Assembly (NCBI GenBank): GCA_947259365.1 | Contig: CAMYMC010000046.1 | Span: forward strand, 1 to 64,000 | Reading direction: 5' to 3' | From: an uncultured Acidimicrobiaceae bacterium | GTDB lineage: Bacteria; Actinomycetota; Acidimicrobiia; Spongiisociales; UBA5794 | Length of the DNA stretch: 64,000 bases | Part shown: piece after piece, positions 49,707 to 57,884 of the stretch | How positions within the stretch are numbered: the stretch's first letter is position 1 | Layout of the letters: every line of letters starts with the position of its first letter | The notes under the pieces: model-generated | Told to the model about the DNA's origin: nothing | The model's database searches: none | What the model saw: the letters and a program-made list of their open reading frames with translations, nothing else | Position numbers and translations under genes: made by a program

Positions 49707-50900
49707 CTACGCGACCTCGAGCACGACGGCCATGGCGCTGTCGCCACCGGCGCATCCCGAGAAGAGCCCATAGCCGCCGCCGGAGGCGATGAGCTCCTCG
49801 ATGAGCTCGATGATCGCCCTCAACCCCATCGGCGCCTGGGGGTGGCCCCAGATGAGCGGCGATCCGTTGTTGTTCACGCTCTCCGGCGCCAGGCCCATCT
49901 CCCGGCAGAAGAACACGTCAGCGACCGCGAACGGGTTGTGGGTCTTGACTGCAGCACAGTCGGCGATCCCGATGCCGGCCCGTTCGAGGGCGTGACGCGC
50001 CGCCGGCACGATGGCCTTCGGCATCATCCCCTTCTCGACGCGGGCTTCGCCGTAGCTCACGATCCGGATCTCGACGCCCGGGTTGTGCGCGAGCTCCCGA
50101 GCCCGCTCCCGAGTCGCCACGATGATGCCGGCGTTCCCGTCGGCGGGATGCGTCTGGGACCCGTACGTGACGGATCCACCGTCGATGACCGGACGAAGGG
50201 CAGCGAGGCCCTCCGCCGTCGTCTCGTAGACGCCCTCATCGGCCTCGAGGGTCCCCAGCGACTTCTTCCCCCTCTTCAGCGCGACGGGGACCATGTACGC
50301 CTTCTGGAACGCGCGGTCCCCGGCGACCGCTTTCTCGTACTGCTCGTAGCGGATCAGCGTGAGCTCGTCCTGCTCCTCGCGGGTGATGCCGGACTCGCGG
50401 GCGAGGTTCTCCGCGGTGGCGATCATCGCCAGACCGGCGTGGGGATCCTTGTTCATGTTCCCGAGGACCGGATCCTCCGAGGTCCCCATGCCGCCGGGCC
50501 CGTGCGGGTCCGGGTAGTAGACGTGGGGGCCGTTGGACGTGCGGTCACATGCCGCCGTGAGCACGCAAGACCGCTGACCGACCTCGACCTCGACCGCGGC
50601 TGCGGCGAGTGCCCGCGCCGAGGTGGCGCACGCCTGTGACACCGTCGGGCCGGTGATGTCGGAGGCACCGAGCATTCCGGCGAGCCAGGGTGCGCCATAG
50701 AACGAGTAGGCCTGCTGGACGGTGATACCGAGCACGATCCCGTCGAACGAGGCCGGGTCGATGTCCCGGTCCTCGAGGAACGAGCGCCCCACGTCGCCGG
50801 CGAGCCGGATCGAGTGGTAGCCGCTGAGGCTTCCCTGCCAGCGGCTGAACGGCGTCGACCAGTAGCCGCCGTAGGGGATGAAGGATTTCTCGAGAGCCAT
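49707..50900 (-). CDS. Thiolase-family acyl-CoA acetyltransferase
   Basis: A 397-residue thiolase-fold protein. The nucleophilic cysteine is in VSQACATSARALAAA (about residue 90), the histidine in KTHNPFAVAD, and the second cysteine in FSGCAGGDSAMAV; all three catalytic positions are therefore filled. A middle Asn/His region reads NMNKDPHAGLAMIATAE. It would cleave a 3-oxoacyl-CoA to acetyl-CoA and a shortened acyl-CoA. It is the last gene of the eleven-gene catabolic operon; the ATG at 50900 is four bases after the preceding gene. In the indoleacetate-type scheme it would release acetyl-CoA from a 3-oxo-aryl-propanoyl-CoA. Confidence 0.9.
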   Translation of the reverse strand: MALEKSFIPYGGYWSTPFSRWQGSLSGYHSIRLAGDVGRSFLEDRDIDPASFDGIVLGITVQQAYSFYGAPWLAGMLGASDITGPTVSQACATSARALAAAAVEVEVGQRSCVLTAACDRTSNGPHVYYPDPHGPGGMGTSEDPVLGNMNKDPHAGLAMIATAENLARESGITREEQDELTLIRYEQYEKAVAGDRAFQKAYMVPVALKRGKKSLGTLEADEGVYETTAEGLAALRPVIDGGSVTYGSQTHPADGNAGIIVATRERARELAHNPGVEIRIVSYGEARVEKGMMPKAIVPAARHALERAGIGIADCAAVKTHNPFAVADVFFCREMGLAPESVNNNGSPLIWGHPQAPMGLRAIIELIEELIASGGGYGLFSGCAGGDSAMAVVLEVA

Positions 50901-50904
50901 GGTC

Positions 50905-52905
50905 CTAGCCTTTCCCACTGCCGGTTACGAATGCTGTGATCCTCTCCCGGGCCGCGTCCGTGCACGCCGTGGCGCCGAACGCGGCGTAGCCAACCTCCAG
51001 CGCCGCCGTCAGCGTCGCGGCCGCAGCCGCCTTGAGGATCGCACCCTCGATGAGGGCGATGACCTCTTCGTCGAGCGACCCCTCGTCGAGGATGGGCTGT
51101 GGAACGTCCTCGAAGCCGACCACGTCGACGGGCCCGTCCGGGATCGCCTCCACCTTCCCGACGAGCTCATGGACGCGGGCGACAGCGGCGCGGCAGAGCG
51201 ACGCGTGCTCGGGGGCCAGAGCGTCGACGATGCCGAGTCGCCCGGCCTCGCCGGCCGCGAGCTCTTCGCCCTCGCGGATCATCCGGTGGAACACCGGGGC
51301 GGCGGCCGGCCAGCGGCGGTACGGCACGACGAGGGCGCCGATCCCGGGAGCGATCCCGAGCGTCGTCTCGGGGAAGCGGAGCAGGGCATCCTCGACGGCG
51401 ACGATGCCGTGGCATCGCAGCGCGAGCTCGAGGCCTCCACCGAGGGCCATCCCGTTGAGCGCGGCGACGACCGGCTTGTCCATTCCGTCGAGGTGGACGA
51501 GGAGCCGGGAGCAGTCGCGGGCATACTGGGCGGCGGCCGCGGCGTCACCGAGCATCGAAGGGAAGCGACCGATGTCGGCGCCGGCGCAAAAGGCGCGGGG
51601 GCCGTAGCCGGTGATGACGAAGCCGGCGACGCCCGGGTCGTCCTCGTGGGAGCGGATCGCGGCGAGGAGCTCGTCGGTGACGTCGTCGTCGAGCGCGTTG
51701 AGCGCCTCGGGACGTCTGATCGTCAGCACCCGCACGTCGTCGATCTCGTCGACGAGCACGTAACGCGAGAACCGCCCGTACTCGGCCAGAGCCTGCATCG
51801 GCATCGGCATCCCGGACCGCTCGTCCGAGAACCGGCCCAGGATCCTGCTCGCCTCGCCCTCGCCGACGTCCGTGAGCAGGCGGAACGGGCCCTTTCTGAA
51901 CCCGAGGGCGAGCCGGCATCCGAGCTCGAGGTCGGCATCCTCGCCGATCCCCCGGTCGACGACGTCCATCGCCTGGGAGAAGAGCACGCCGAGCAACCGG
52001 TCACGCACCGCCGCCCGTGTCTCGGCGTCGACATCGACGTGCTCGCCCGGCCCGAGGGTGTTCCAGGTCTCGACGGAGCGGAACACCGGCGCCGGGCGGT
52101 AGTGCTCGCCCTCTTCCTCCATCTGCAGCGTGTTCGTCTCGACGATGATCGGGTTGCCCTGGGCCATGTTGAGGACGAAGAACGGGCCGGCGTGGACGAA
52201 CTCGCCGGCCACCTCGTCGATCTCCGCCGCCGAGGCGCGGGCGAGGAGCAGACCGGCTTCGTTGCACCAGTTGTCGAAGATCCTGTCGAGCATGAAGCAC
52301 ACCGCGTCGGACGTCTCGAGGGGAACCTTGCCGGTGGCGCACAGCATCCAGCGGAGGTCGTCGAGGGTCCTCCGGTCGACGCCGTCCCACGCCACGACCT
52401 CCACGACCGGGTTGCGGAACGCCGGGGCGAAGAAGTGGGTGACGGTCGCTCGCTCTGGGCGTTCGAGACCGGCGAAGATCCGTTCCGCCGGGAGCGAGCT
52501 CGTGTTCGACGTCACGAGGCAATCGGCGCCGACGATGCCCTCGATGCGGGCGAAGATGTCGCGTTTCAGCTCGAGGTTCTCGGTGGCGGCCTCGATCACC
52601 CAGTCGCAGCCGGCGAGGACGCCGTAGTCCAGGGTCGTCTCCAGGCCCGCCTTCACGGCGTCGGCGAGGTCTGCGGTGAGCTTGTTCCGGGCGAGGCCCT
52701 TGGCGACGTAGGCCTCGATCCTCGCCCGGGCGGAGTCGAGCGCCTCCTCGACGACGTCGACGAGGACCACCTCGAGGCCGGGGATCGCGCTCGCCAGGTA
52801 GTAGGCGATGTCGGGGCCGATGGTTCCGGCGCCGACGACGCCGACACGGGACGGCAGCGGCCGGCTGGGCGCCTCGAGCATCGGGTTGGCGCGGGTCGCG
52901 CTCAC
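50905..52905 (-). CDS. 3-hydroxyacyl-CoA dehydrogenase/enoyl-CoA hydratase fusion
   Basis: A 666-residue bifunctional beta-oxidation protein with the dehydrogenase first. The NAD site is RVGVVGAGTIGPDIAYYLAS near residue 20, and the dehydrogenase C-terminal domain follows to about 385. The crotonase domain lies at about 400-580 with RAFCAGADIGRF, GMALGGGLELALRC (first Glu) and RFPETTLGIAPGIG (second Glu); both catalytic acids are present. Classical FadB has the opposite domain order. A fused hydratase-dehydrogenase is also one of the indoleacetate-induced proteins described in Azoarcus. The GTG at 52905 has a GGAGGAGGA site and starts 8 bases after the molybdenum subunit stop. Confidence 0.92.
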   Translation of the reverse strand: MSATRANPMLEAPSRPLPSRVGVVGAGTIGPDIAYYLASAIPGLEVVLVDVVEEALDSARARIEAYVAKGLARNKLTADLADAVKAGLETTLDYGVLAGCDWVIEAATENLELKRDIFARIEGIVGADCLVTSNTSSLPAERIFAGLERPERATVTHFFAPAFRNPVVEVVAWDGVDRRTLDDLRWMLCATGKVPLETSDAVCFMLDRIFDNWCNEAGLLLARASAAEIDEVAGEFVHAGPFFVLNMAQGNPIIVETNTLQMEEEGEHYRPAPVFRSVETWNTLGPGEHVDVDAETRAAVRDRLLGVLFSQAMDVVDRGIGEDADLELGCRLALGFRKGPFRLLTDVGEGEASRILGRFSDERSGMPMPMQALAEYGRFSRYVLVDEIDDVRVLTIRRPEALNALDDDVTDELLAAIRSHEDDPGVAGFVITGYGPRAFCAGADIGRFPSMLGDAAAAAQYARDCSRLLVHLDGMDKPVVAALNGMALGGGLELALRCHGIVAVEDALLRFPETTLGIAPGIGALVVPYRRWPAAAPVFHRMIREGEELAAGEAGRLGIVDALAPEHASLCRAAVARVHELVGKVEAIPDGPVDVVGFEDVPQPILDEGSLDEEVIALIEGAILKAAAAATLTAALEVGYAAFGATACTDAARERITAFVTGSGKG

Positions 52906-52912
52906 GACGACG

Positions 52913-55336
52913 TCATCCTCCTCCGGCGCCGGCCACGGCGGTCTCTTTCTCCCGCAGGGCGCGGATGATCTTCTCCGGAGTGATGGGCAGGTCGAGGATG
53001 CGAACACCGATCGCGTCGAAGATGGCGTTGCCGACTGCCGGAGCGGTGGCCACGATCCCGGGCTCGCCCGCTCCCTTCGCCCCGAAGGGGCCGTACGGGT
53101 CGTCGGTCTCGACGAACTCGAGCTCGATGGGGAAGTCGAGGTCCGCCGCCGACGGCATCTTGTAGTCGGTGAACCCGGCGTTGAGGATGCGACCCTCTTC
53201 GGTCTTGATCTCCTCGTAGAGGGCGTAGCCCACCCCCTGGGCGATGCCGCCGTACATCTGGCCCCGCAGCGCCTGGGGGCTGAGCACGCGCCCCACGTCG
53301 GTCACCGCGACGAGCCGGAGGATGCGGACCTCCCCGGTGTCGACGTCGACCTCGACCTCGACGCCCTGGACCCCGAACGTGTAACTGGCGGACATGTTCC
53401 CGATGCCCCTGTCCCAGTCGGGAAGCTCGGTGGGCGGCTCGTAGAAGGCCTCCTCGGTGAAGATCGTGCCGACACCGCCCTCCTTCGTGAAGTGGACGGC
53501 CCGGAGGAAGCGGCCGAGGTCGATCTGGAGCCACGGCTCATCGGGCGCATCGACGACGAAGAGCCGTCCGCCCTGAAGGTCGAACCGGTCACGGGTCACC
53601 GACGTGTAATCGAATCCGGCCGGGCTCACGTCCTCGCCCCGGTCGCGGAGCCGGGCCAGGTTCCGCTCGACCTCGGCCGGGTACACCTTCTCGGCGTGCT
53701 CGAAGATCCGCGCCCTCAGCTTCTCGCAGGCCATCACGGCGGCGTTGCCGGCCATGAACGCGCCGCGGCTCGCGTGGGTTCCGACGTCCCACGGGCTCGT
53801 CGCCGTGTCCGTCTCGTTGATGTGGACGTTCTCGGGCTCGACGCCGAGGGCCTCGGCGACCATCAACGTCAGGGCCGAATGGAGGCCCTGGCCCATCTCG
53901 ACACCGCCGTAGGCGACGTTGACGTGGCCGAAGTCGTCGAGCTTGAGGATGATCCCGCTGCCGTCCGAGGCGTAGATCTTGCCGCCCCCGCCGACGTTGA
54001 TGAGCGAGGCCATGCCGACGCCGCGTGCCGTGCGCCGCTCCGGTCCGCGGGCCTCCTTCCAGTCGATGCGAGCCGCGGTCCGGTCCAGGCACTCGGTCAG
54101 CCCACAGGTCGCGAGCTTCAGTCCCATCGGGGTCACGTCGCCGGGCTGGTTGCTGTTGAGGAGCCGCATCTCGTAGGGATCGATCCCCGCCGCGGCGGCG
54201 AGGTCGTCGAGGCTGCTCTCGATCGGCCACGTGATCTCGGGGTTCCCGTAGCCCCGCATCGCCTGGCAGTACGTGTTGTTCGTGTAGACGATCCTCGAAT
54301 CGAACCTCACCGCCGGCACCCGGTACAGCGACGTCGCCGCCACCAGCATGACGTTCGGGTACGTCGCCCCCCACGACGTGTACGCACCGTTGTCCTGGAC
54401 GACGTCGACCTCGCGGAACGTGAAGCGCCCTTCCGCATCGCAGCCCTGGCGGATGAACATCGACGCCGACTGCCGGGGAGAGAGATAGGCGAACTCCTGC
54501 TCGCGGTCGTAGAGAATGCGCACCGGCTTGCCCGTCGTCCAGGCGAGGAGGATGGAGATGTACTCGTAGGCGTGGGTGTCGAGTCCGGTCCCAAACGCGC
54601 CGCCGACCGCCGGCACGACGACGCGCACGTTGCGGCCCTCCAGGCCGAGCGCAGCGAGAATGCTGTTGAAGTCCCGCTGGGCGAGGAACGGGATCTGCGT
54701 CTTCGTCGTGATCGTCAGGTTGCCGTTGCGGTCGAACTCGGCGATGCAGCCCGACGTGCCCAGCGCCGCCTGCTGGATACGGGGAACCGTGTAGGTGCCT
54801 TCGACGACGTGGGCAGTGCGCTCCTTCGCCGCGTCGAGGTCGCCGGATGCGTGGCGGCACGGCAGCGGAACGACGTTCGACGTGCGGGGGCGTCCCGCGG
54901 CGTCGGTCTCGTGGATGAGGACGGCGCCCTCGGCAAGGGCCTCCTCGGGAGTGAACACACTCGGCAGCGGCTCGTACTCGACCTCGATGAGATCGACGGC
55001 CTCGCGGGCGATGTCGGGGTCGATGGCGGCGACGGCGGCGACCTCGTCGCGGAACTGGCGGACCTTGCCCTTCTTGAGCACGAGGTTGTCGCGCATGAAG
55101 CCGTACCGGACCTCGGGGACGTCGTCGGCGGTGATGACAGACCGCACTCCGGAGAGGGCCCGCGCCCTCGAGGTGTCGATGTGGACGATGCGGGCGTGGG
55201 CGTGCTCGCTGAACTTGATGGCGCCGTGGAGCATGCCGGCGACGGTGATGTCGTGGATGTAGCGCGCCGTGCCGGCGAGCTTGTCGGCCCCTTCGGGTCG
55301 CTGCGCTTCGGTGCCGACGTGGCGGTACTTGCTCAC
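52913..55336 (-). CDS. Xanthine dehydrogenase-family molybdopterin-binding large subunit
   Basis: An 807-residue molybdenum hydroxylase subunit. Visible are the N-terminal DKLAGTARYIHDI segment, VVPAVGGAFGTGLDTHAYE, QAMRGYGNPEITWP, and the active-site glutamate at 758 in AKGAGEPGIVATAPAVGN. It would hydroxylate a ring carbon next to nitrogen, or a CoA thioester ring, using water. Its GTG overlaps the small-subunit stop. Together with the two genes upstream it makes the L-S-M trimer. Because the FAD subunit lacks the extra [4Fe-4S] loop of 4-hydroxybenzoyl-CoA reductase, a hydroxylase such as indoleacetate dehydrogenase is the better reading; this remains inference. Confidence 0.9.
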   Translation of the reverse strand: MSKYRHVGTEAQRPEGADKLAGTARYIHDITVAGMLHGAIKFSEHAHARIVHIDTSRARALSGVRSVITADDVPEVRYGFMRDNLVLKKGKVRQFRDEVAAVAAIDPDIAREAVDLIEVEYEPLPSVFTPEEALAEGAVLIHETDAAGRPRTSNVVPLPCRHASGDLDAAKERTAHVVEGTYTVPRIQQAALGTSGCIAEFDRNGNLTITTKTQIPFLAQRDFNSILAALGLEGRNVRVVVPAVGGAFGTGLDTHAYEYISILLAWTTGKPVRILYDREQEFAYLSPRQSASMFIRQGCDAEGRFTFREVDVVQDNGAYTSWGATYPNVMLVAATSLYRVPAVRFDSRIVYTNNTYCQAMRGYGNPEITWPIESSLDDLAAAAGIDPYEMRLLNSNQPGDVTPMGLKLATCGLTECLDRTAARIDWKEARGPERRTARGVGMASLINVGGGGKIYASDGSGIILKLDDFGHVNVAYGGVEMGQGLHSALTLMVAEALGVEPENVHINETDTATSPWDVGTHASRGAFMAGNAAVMACEKLRARIFEHAEKVYPAEVERNLARLRDRGEDVSPAGFDYTSVTRDRFDLQGGRLFVVDAPDEPWLQIDLGRFLRAVHFTKEGGVGTIFTEEAFYEPPTELPDWDRGIGNMSASYTFGVQGVEVEVDVDTGEVRILRLVAVTDVGRVLSPQALRGQMYGGIAQGVGYALYEEIKTEEGRILNAGFTDYKMPSAADLDFPIELEFVETDDPYGPFGAKGAGEPGIVATAPAVGNAIFDAIGVRILDLPITPEKIIRALREKETAVAGAGGG

Positions 55337-55815
55337 GCGGGTCTCTCCATCATCAACTCTGCGGCCGCCCGGACCGACTCGACGATCTGAACGTAGCCGG
55401 TGCACCGGCACAAGTTGCCCGTCAGGGCGTATCTGATCTCCTCCTCGCTCGGATCGGGGTTCTCGGCGAGCAGAGCGACGCTGGCCATGATCATGCCCGG
55501 CGTACAGAAGCCGCACTGGGTGCCGCCGAACTCGAGGTATGCCGTCTGCACCGGAGACAGCTCACCGCCCGGCTCGAAGAGGCCCTCGACGGTCGTCACG
55601 CTGGTCCCGTCGGCCTCGCACACCGGATAGAGGCACGACACGACGGCGGCGTCGTCGACGAGGACGGTGCAGGCACCACACTCACCCTCTCCGCAACCCT
55701 CCTTGGTGCCCATCTCCCCGAGCACGTCTCGCAGGACGTCGAGCAGCGTCCGGTGCACGTCGACCTCGACGGCCACATCGTGCCCGTTGAGCCGGAACGC
55801 GACCTCCTCTCTCAT
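55333..55815 (-). CDS. Xanthine dehydrogenase-family [2Fe-2S] subunit
   Basis: A 160-residue electron-transfer subunit with all eight cysteine ligands: Cys41, 46, 49 and 61 ([17 protein letters not shown]) for the plant-type cluster and Cys101, 104, 136, 138 ([19 protein letters not shown]) for the second cluster. It moves electrons from the molybdenum site to the FAD subunit. The ATG at 55815 overlaps the FAD-subunit stop and the stop overlaps the large-subunit start. Length and motifs are canonical. Confidence 0.95.
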   Translation of the reverse strand: MREEVAFRLNGHDVAVEVDVHRTLLDVLRDVLGEMGTKEGCGEGECGACTVLVDDAAVVSCLYPVCEADGTSVTTVEGLFEPGGELSPVQTAYLEFGGTQCGFCTPGMIMASVALLAENPDPSEEEIRYALTGNLCRCTGYVQIVESVRAAAELMMERPA

Positions 55816-56672
55816 AGCACCCCCTCGCCGGGAGCGGCCCGCAGCCGCTCGAGGGCACGGCGGAGGAGCACACCGGTGAGGTGCCGCCGGTAGTCCGCAG
55901 TGGACCGCACATCGGTGATCGGCGAGATCTCGTCGGCCGCAGCCGTCGAAACCCGGGCGATGGTCGCATCGTCGAGGGGGGAGCCGACGAGCAGCCCCTC
56001 GGTGTCGCGCAGCCGCTTCGGAACCGGTGCGACCGCTCCGGCGGCGAGACGGGCCCGCACACACGACCCTTCTTCCATCTCGACGAGGGCGGCGACCGAG
56101 ACGGTGGCGACGTCCATCTTGACCCTGGCTTTGCGCAGGTACACCGAGCGCACGTCGCCGGCGCGAGGAGGCAGGAGAATCGCGGTCATGACCTCGCCGG
56201 GCGCCAGAGCCGTCTCCCCCGGCCCGACGAAGAACTCCTCGAGTGCCATCTCGCGGGCGCCGGCGCGGTCACGCAACTCCACGACCGCGTCGTAGACGAG
56301 CAGCGGCGGCGCCGCGTCGGCGCCGGGAGAGGCGTTGCACAGGTTCCCGCCCAGGGTCGCCATGTTGCGGATCTGGCGGCTCCCGAAGGGGCGCATCGAG
56401 TCGATGAGGGCCGGGTAACCGGCGGCAACCGCCGGCTCGGCCTGCAGCTCCGTCAAGGTGACGGACGATCCGATCCGGAGTCGGGCGCCGTTGTCGATGC
56501 CTCCCAACTCCGCGACGTGCCGCAGCGAGATGAGCGCAGCGGGGGCGGCGGCGCGCTTGTGGATCTGGACCATGAGATCGGTCCCGCCGGCGACGAAGCG
56601 CGCCCCGGGCGTGGCGGCGGCGATGTCGAGAGCCTCGGCGAGGGAGCGGGGACGGTGGTAGTCGTAGCTCAC
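55812..56672 (-). CDS. Xanthine dehydrogenase-family FAD-binding subunit
   Basis: A 286-residue CoxM-type subunit with the FAD motifs ARFVAGGTDLMVQIH near residue 24 and NMATLGGNLCNASPGADAAPP near residue 103. The 40-residue cysteine-rich insertion that binds a [4Fe-4S] cluster in 4-hydroxybenzoyl-CoA reductase is missing, which argues for an oxidative hydroxylase. The GTG at 56672 overlaps the stop of the CoA-transferase, and the stop overlaps the [2Fe-2S] subunit. It would pass electrons to NAD+ or another acceptor. Confidence 0.93.
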   Translation of the reverse strand: MSYDYHRPRSLAEALDIAAATPGARFVAGGTDLMVQIHKRAAAPAALISLRHVAELGGIDNGARLRIGSSVTLTELQAEPAVAAGYPALIDSMRPFGSRQIRNMATLGGNLCNASPGADAAPPLLVYDAVVELRDRAGAREMALEEFFVGPGETALAPGEVMTAILLPPRAGDVRSVYLRKARVKMDVATVSVAALVEMEEGSCVRARLAAGAVAPVPKRLRDTEGLLVGSPLDDATIARVSTAAADEISPITDVRSTADYRRHLTGVLLRRALERLRAAPGEGVL

Positions 56673-57880
56673 GCGATCACCTCCGCGTCGCGCAGCTCCG
56701 CGAGCTCCCCGGCCCCGTAGCCGGCCTCGGCGAGGACGGACTCGGTGTGCTCACCGTAGGCCGGGGCGAAGGGGAGATCGCCGCCGCGCCTGTCGAGATG
56801 CTCGACGGGGACCGCCGGCGGCGGCAGCCGGACCACGGTGCCGTCGGGGGCGACGGTGCGCAGCGCCGTCTCGGCCACGAACGGGAGCTCGGGGACTCCC
56901 TCGACCGCGCTGATCGGCGAGTGGGGCACCGAGGCCGCGACGAGCGTTGCGGCGACGTCGCCGGTCGGGTACCGGCTCGTGATGGCGGCGATCCTGGTGT
57001 GGAGCTCCTCGCTCGCCGCCCGGCGGCCCTCGTTGGTGGCGTAGTGCGCCTCGTCGAGCTCGGCGAACATGGGCTGGTCGATGAGGCGGCCCCATTGCGC
57101 ATCGCTGCCGACGGCGGCGTAGATGTAGCCGTCCGCGGTCGGGTAGGCGTTCACCGGGAAGAACTGGCGATGCTCGTTGCCGTTGCGGCGCAGCTCCTCC
57201 GCAGGGCTGCCCATGTCGAGCAGCGGGGTGAACGTGTGCAGCCACGAGGCAGCTCCATGGGCGAGGGAGACGTCGATCATCTTCCCGTGCCCGGAGCGTT
57301 CCCGCTCCAGCATCGCCAGCGCCACCTGGGCGAAGACTTCGTCCCCTGCCTTGAGATCGGCGATCGGCGGCCCGCACTGCATCGGCGGGCCCCCGCGCTC
57401 GCCGGTCAGGTCCATGTAACCGACGAGGGCCTGGGTGACCGGGTCGTAGCCCGGAACGTCCGGGTAACGGGTCCCCATCGCCGAAACGGAGCACCAGATG
57501 AGGTCCGCTCGCACCGAGCGCAGCGTCGGGTAGTCGATGCCGAGCGGGACGTGGCGCGACGGCATGGTGTTGGTGCAGAAGACGTCCGCGTCGAGCTCGC
57601 GGATGAGCCGGTGGAGTGCCTCCCTCCCTCGCGGGTCCTTGAGGTTGAGAGCGATCGCCTCCTTCCCGACGTTCGGGGCGACGTAGTAGCTGTGACGGTC
57701 CTCACCGGCGACGGGCCGGCCGATGTAGCGGTTCGGGTCGCCCTTCGAGGCCCGGCCCGGCACGGGGGTCGACTCGATCCGGATGACCCGCCAGCCGAGG
57801 TGCACGAACCGCAGCGTCCCGTACGGCAGGCTCAGCGCCTGCTCGAGGCTGAGGACGATCGGGCGATCCGGCGAGCTCAT
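56669..57880 (-). CDS. CaiB/BaiF (class III) CoA-transferase
   Basis: A 403-residue single-domain class III CoA-transferase. The N terminus includes LSLPYGTLRFVHLGWRVIRIES; the catalytic aspartate is in GPPIADLKAGDEVFAQVAL (about residue 173). Class III enzymes move CoA between organic acids through an aspartyl-CoA ester. In the indoleacetate pathway a CoA-transferase of this class activates (2-aminophenyl)succinate, so the same position would be fitting here. The ATG at 57880 is 4 bases after the mutase stop. It overlaps the FAD-subunit gene by four bases. Donor and acceptor acids cannot be read from the sequence. Confidence 0.9.
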   Translation of the reverse strand: MSSPDRPIVLSLEQALSLPYGTLRFVHLGWRVIRIESTPVPGRASKGDPNRYIGRPVAGEDRHSYYVAPNVGKEAIALNLKDPRGREALHRLIRELDADVFCTNTMPSRHVPLGIDYPTLRSVRADLIWCSVSAMGTRYPDVPGYDPVTQALVGYMDLTGERGGPPMQCGPPIADLKAGDEVFAQVALAMLERERSGHGKMIDVSLAHGAASWLHTFTPLLDMGSPAEELRRNGNEHRQFFPVNAYPTADGYIYAAVGSDAQWGRLIDQPMFAELDEAHYATNEGRRAASEELHTRIAAITSRYPTGDVAATLVAASVPHSPISAVEGVPELPFVAETALRTVAPDGTVVRLPPPAVPVEHLDRRGGDLPFAPAYGEHTESVLAEAGYGAGELAELRDAEVIA

Positions 57881-57884
57881 CGGC

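Noticed and set aside
52808-55390. Long open reading frame on the plus strand opposite the molybdenum large subunit
   Set aside because: It mirrors the codon structure of the real gene in high-GC DNA, is rich in Arg/Gly/Val/Asp without recognisable motifs, and the opposite strand has a complete motif-bearing enzyme.
52913-56672. 4-hydroxybenzoyl-CoA reductase (HcrABC) assignment
   Set aside because: The FAD subunit lacks the cysteine-rich [4Fe-4S] insertion that marks that enzyme; a general molybdenum hydroxylase is better supported.
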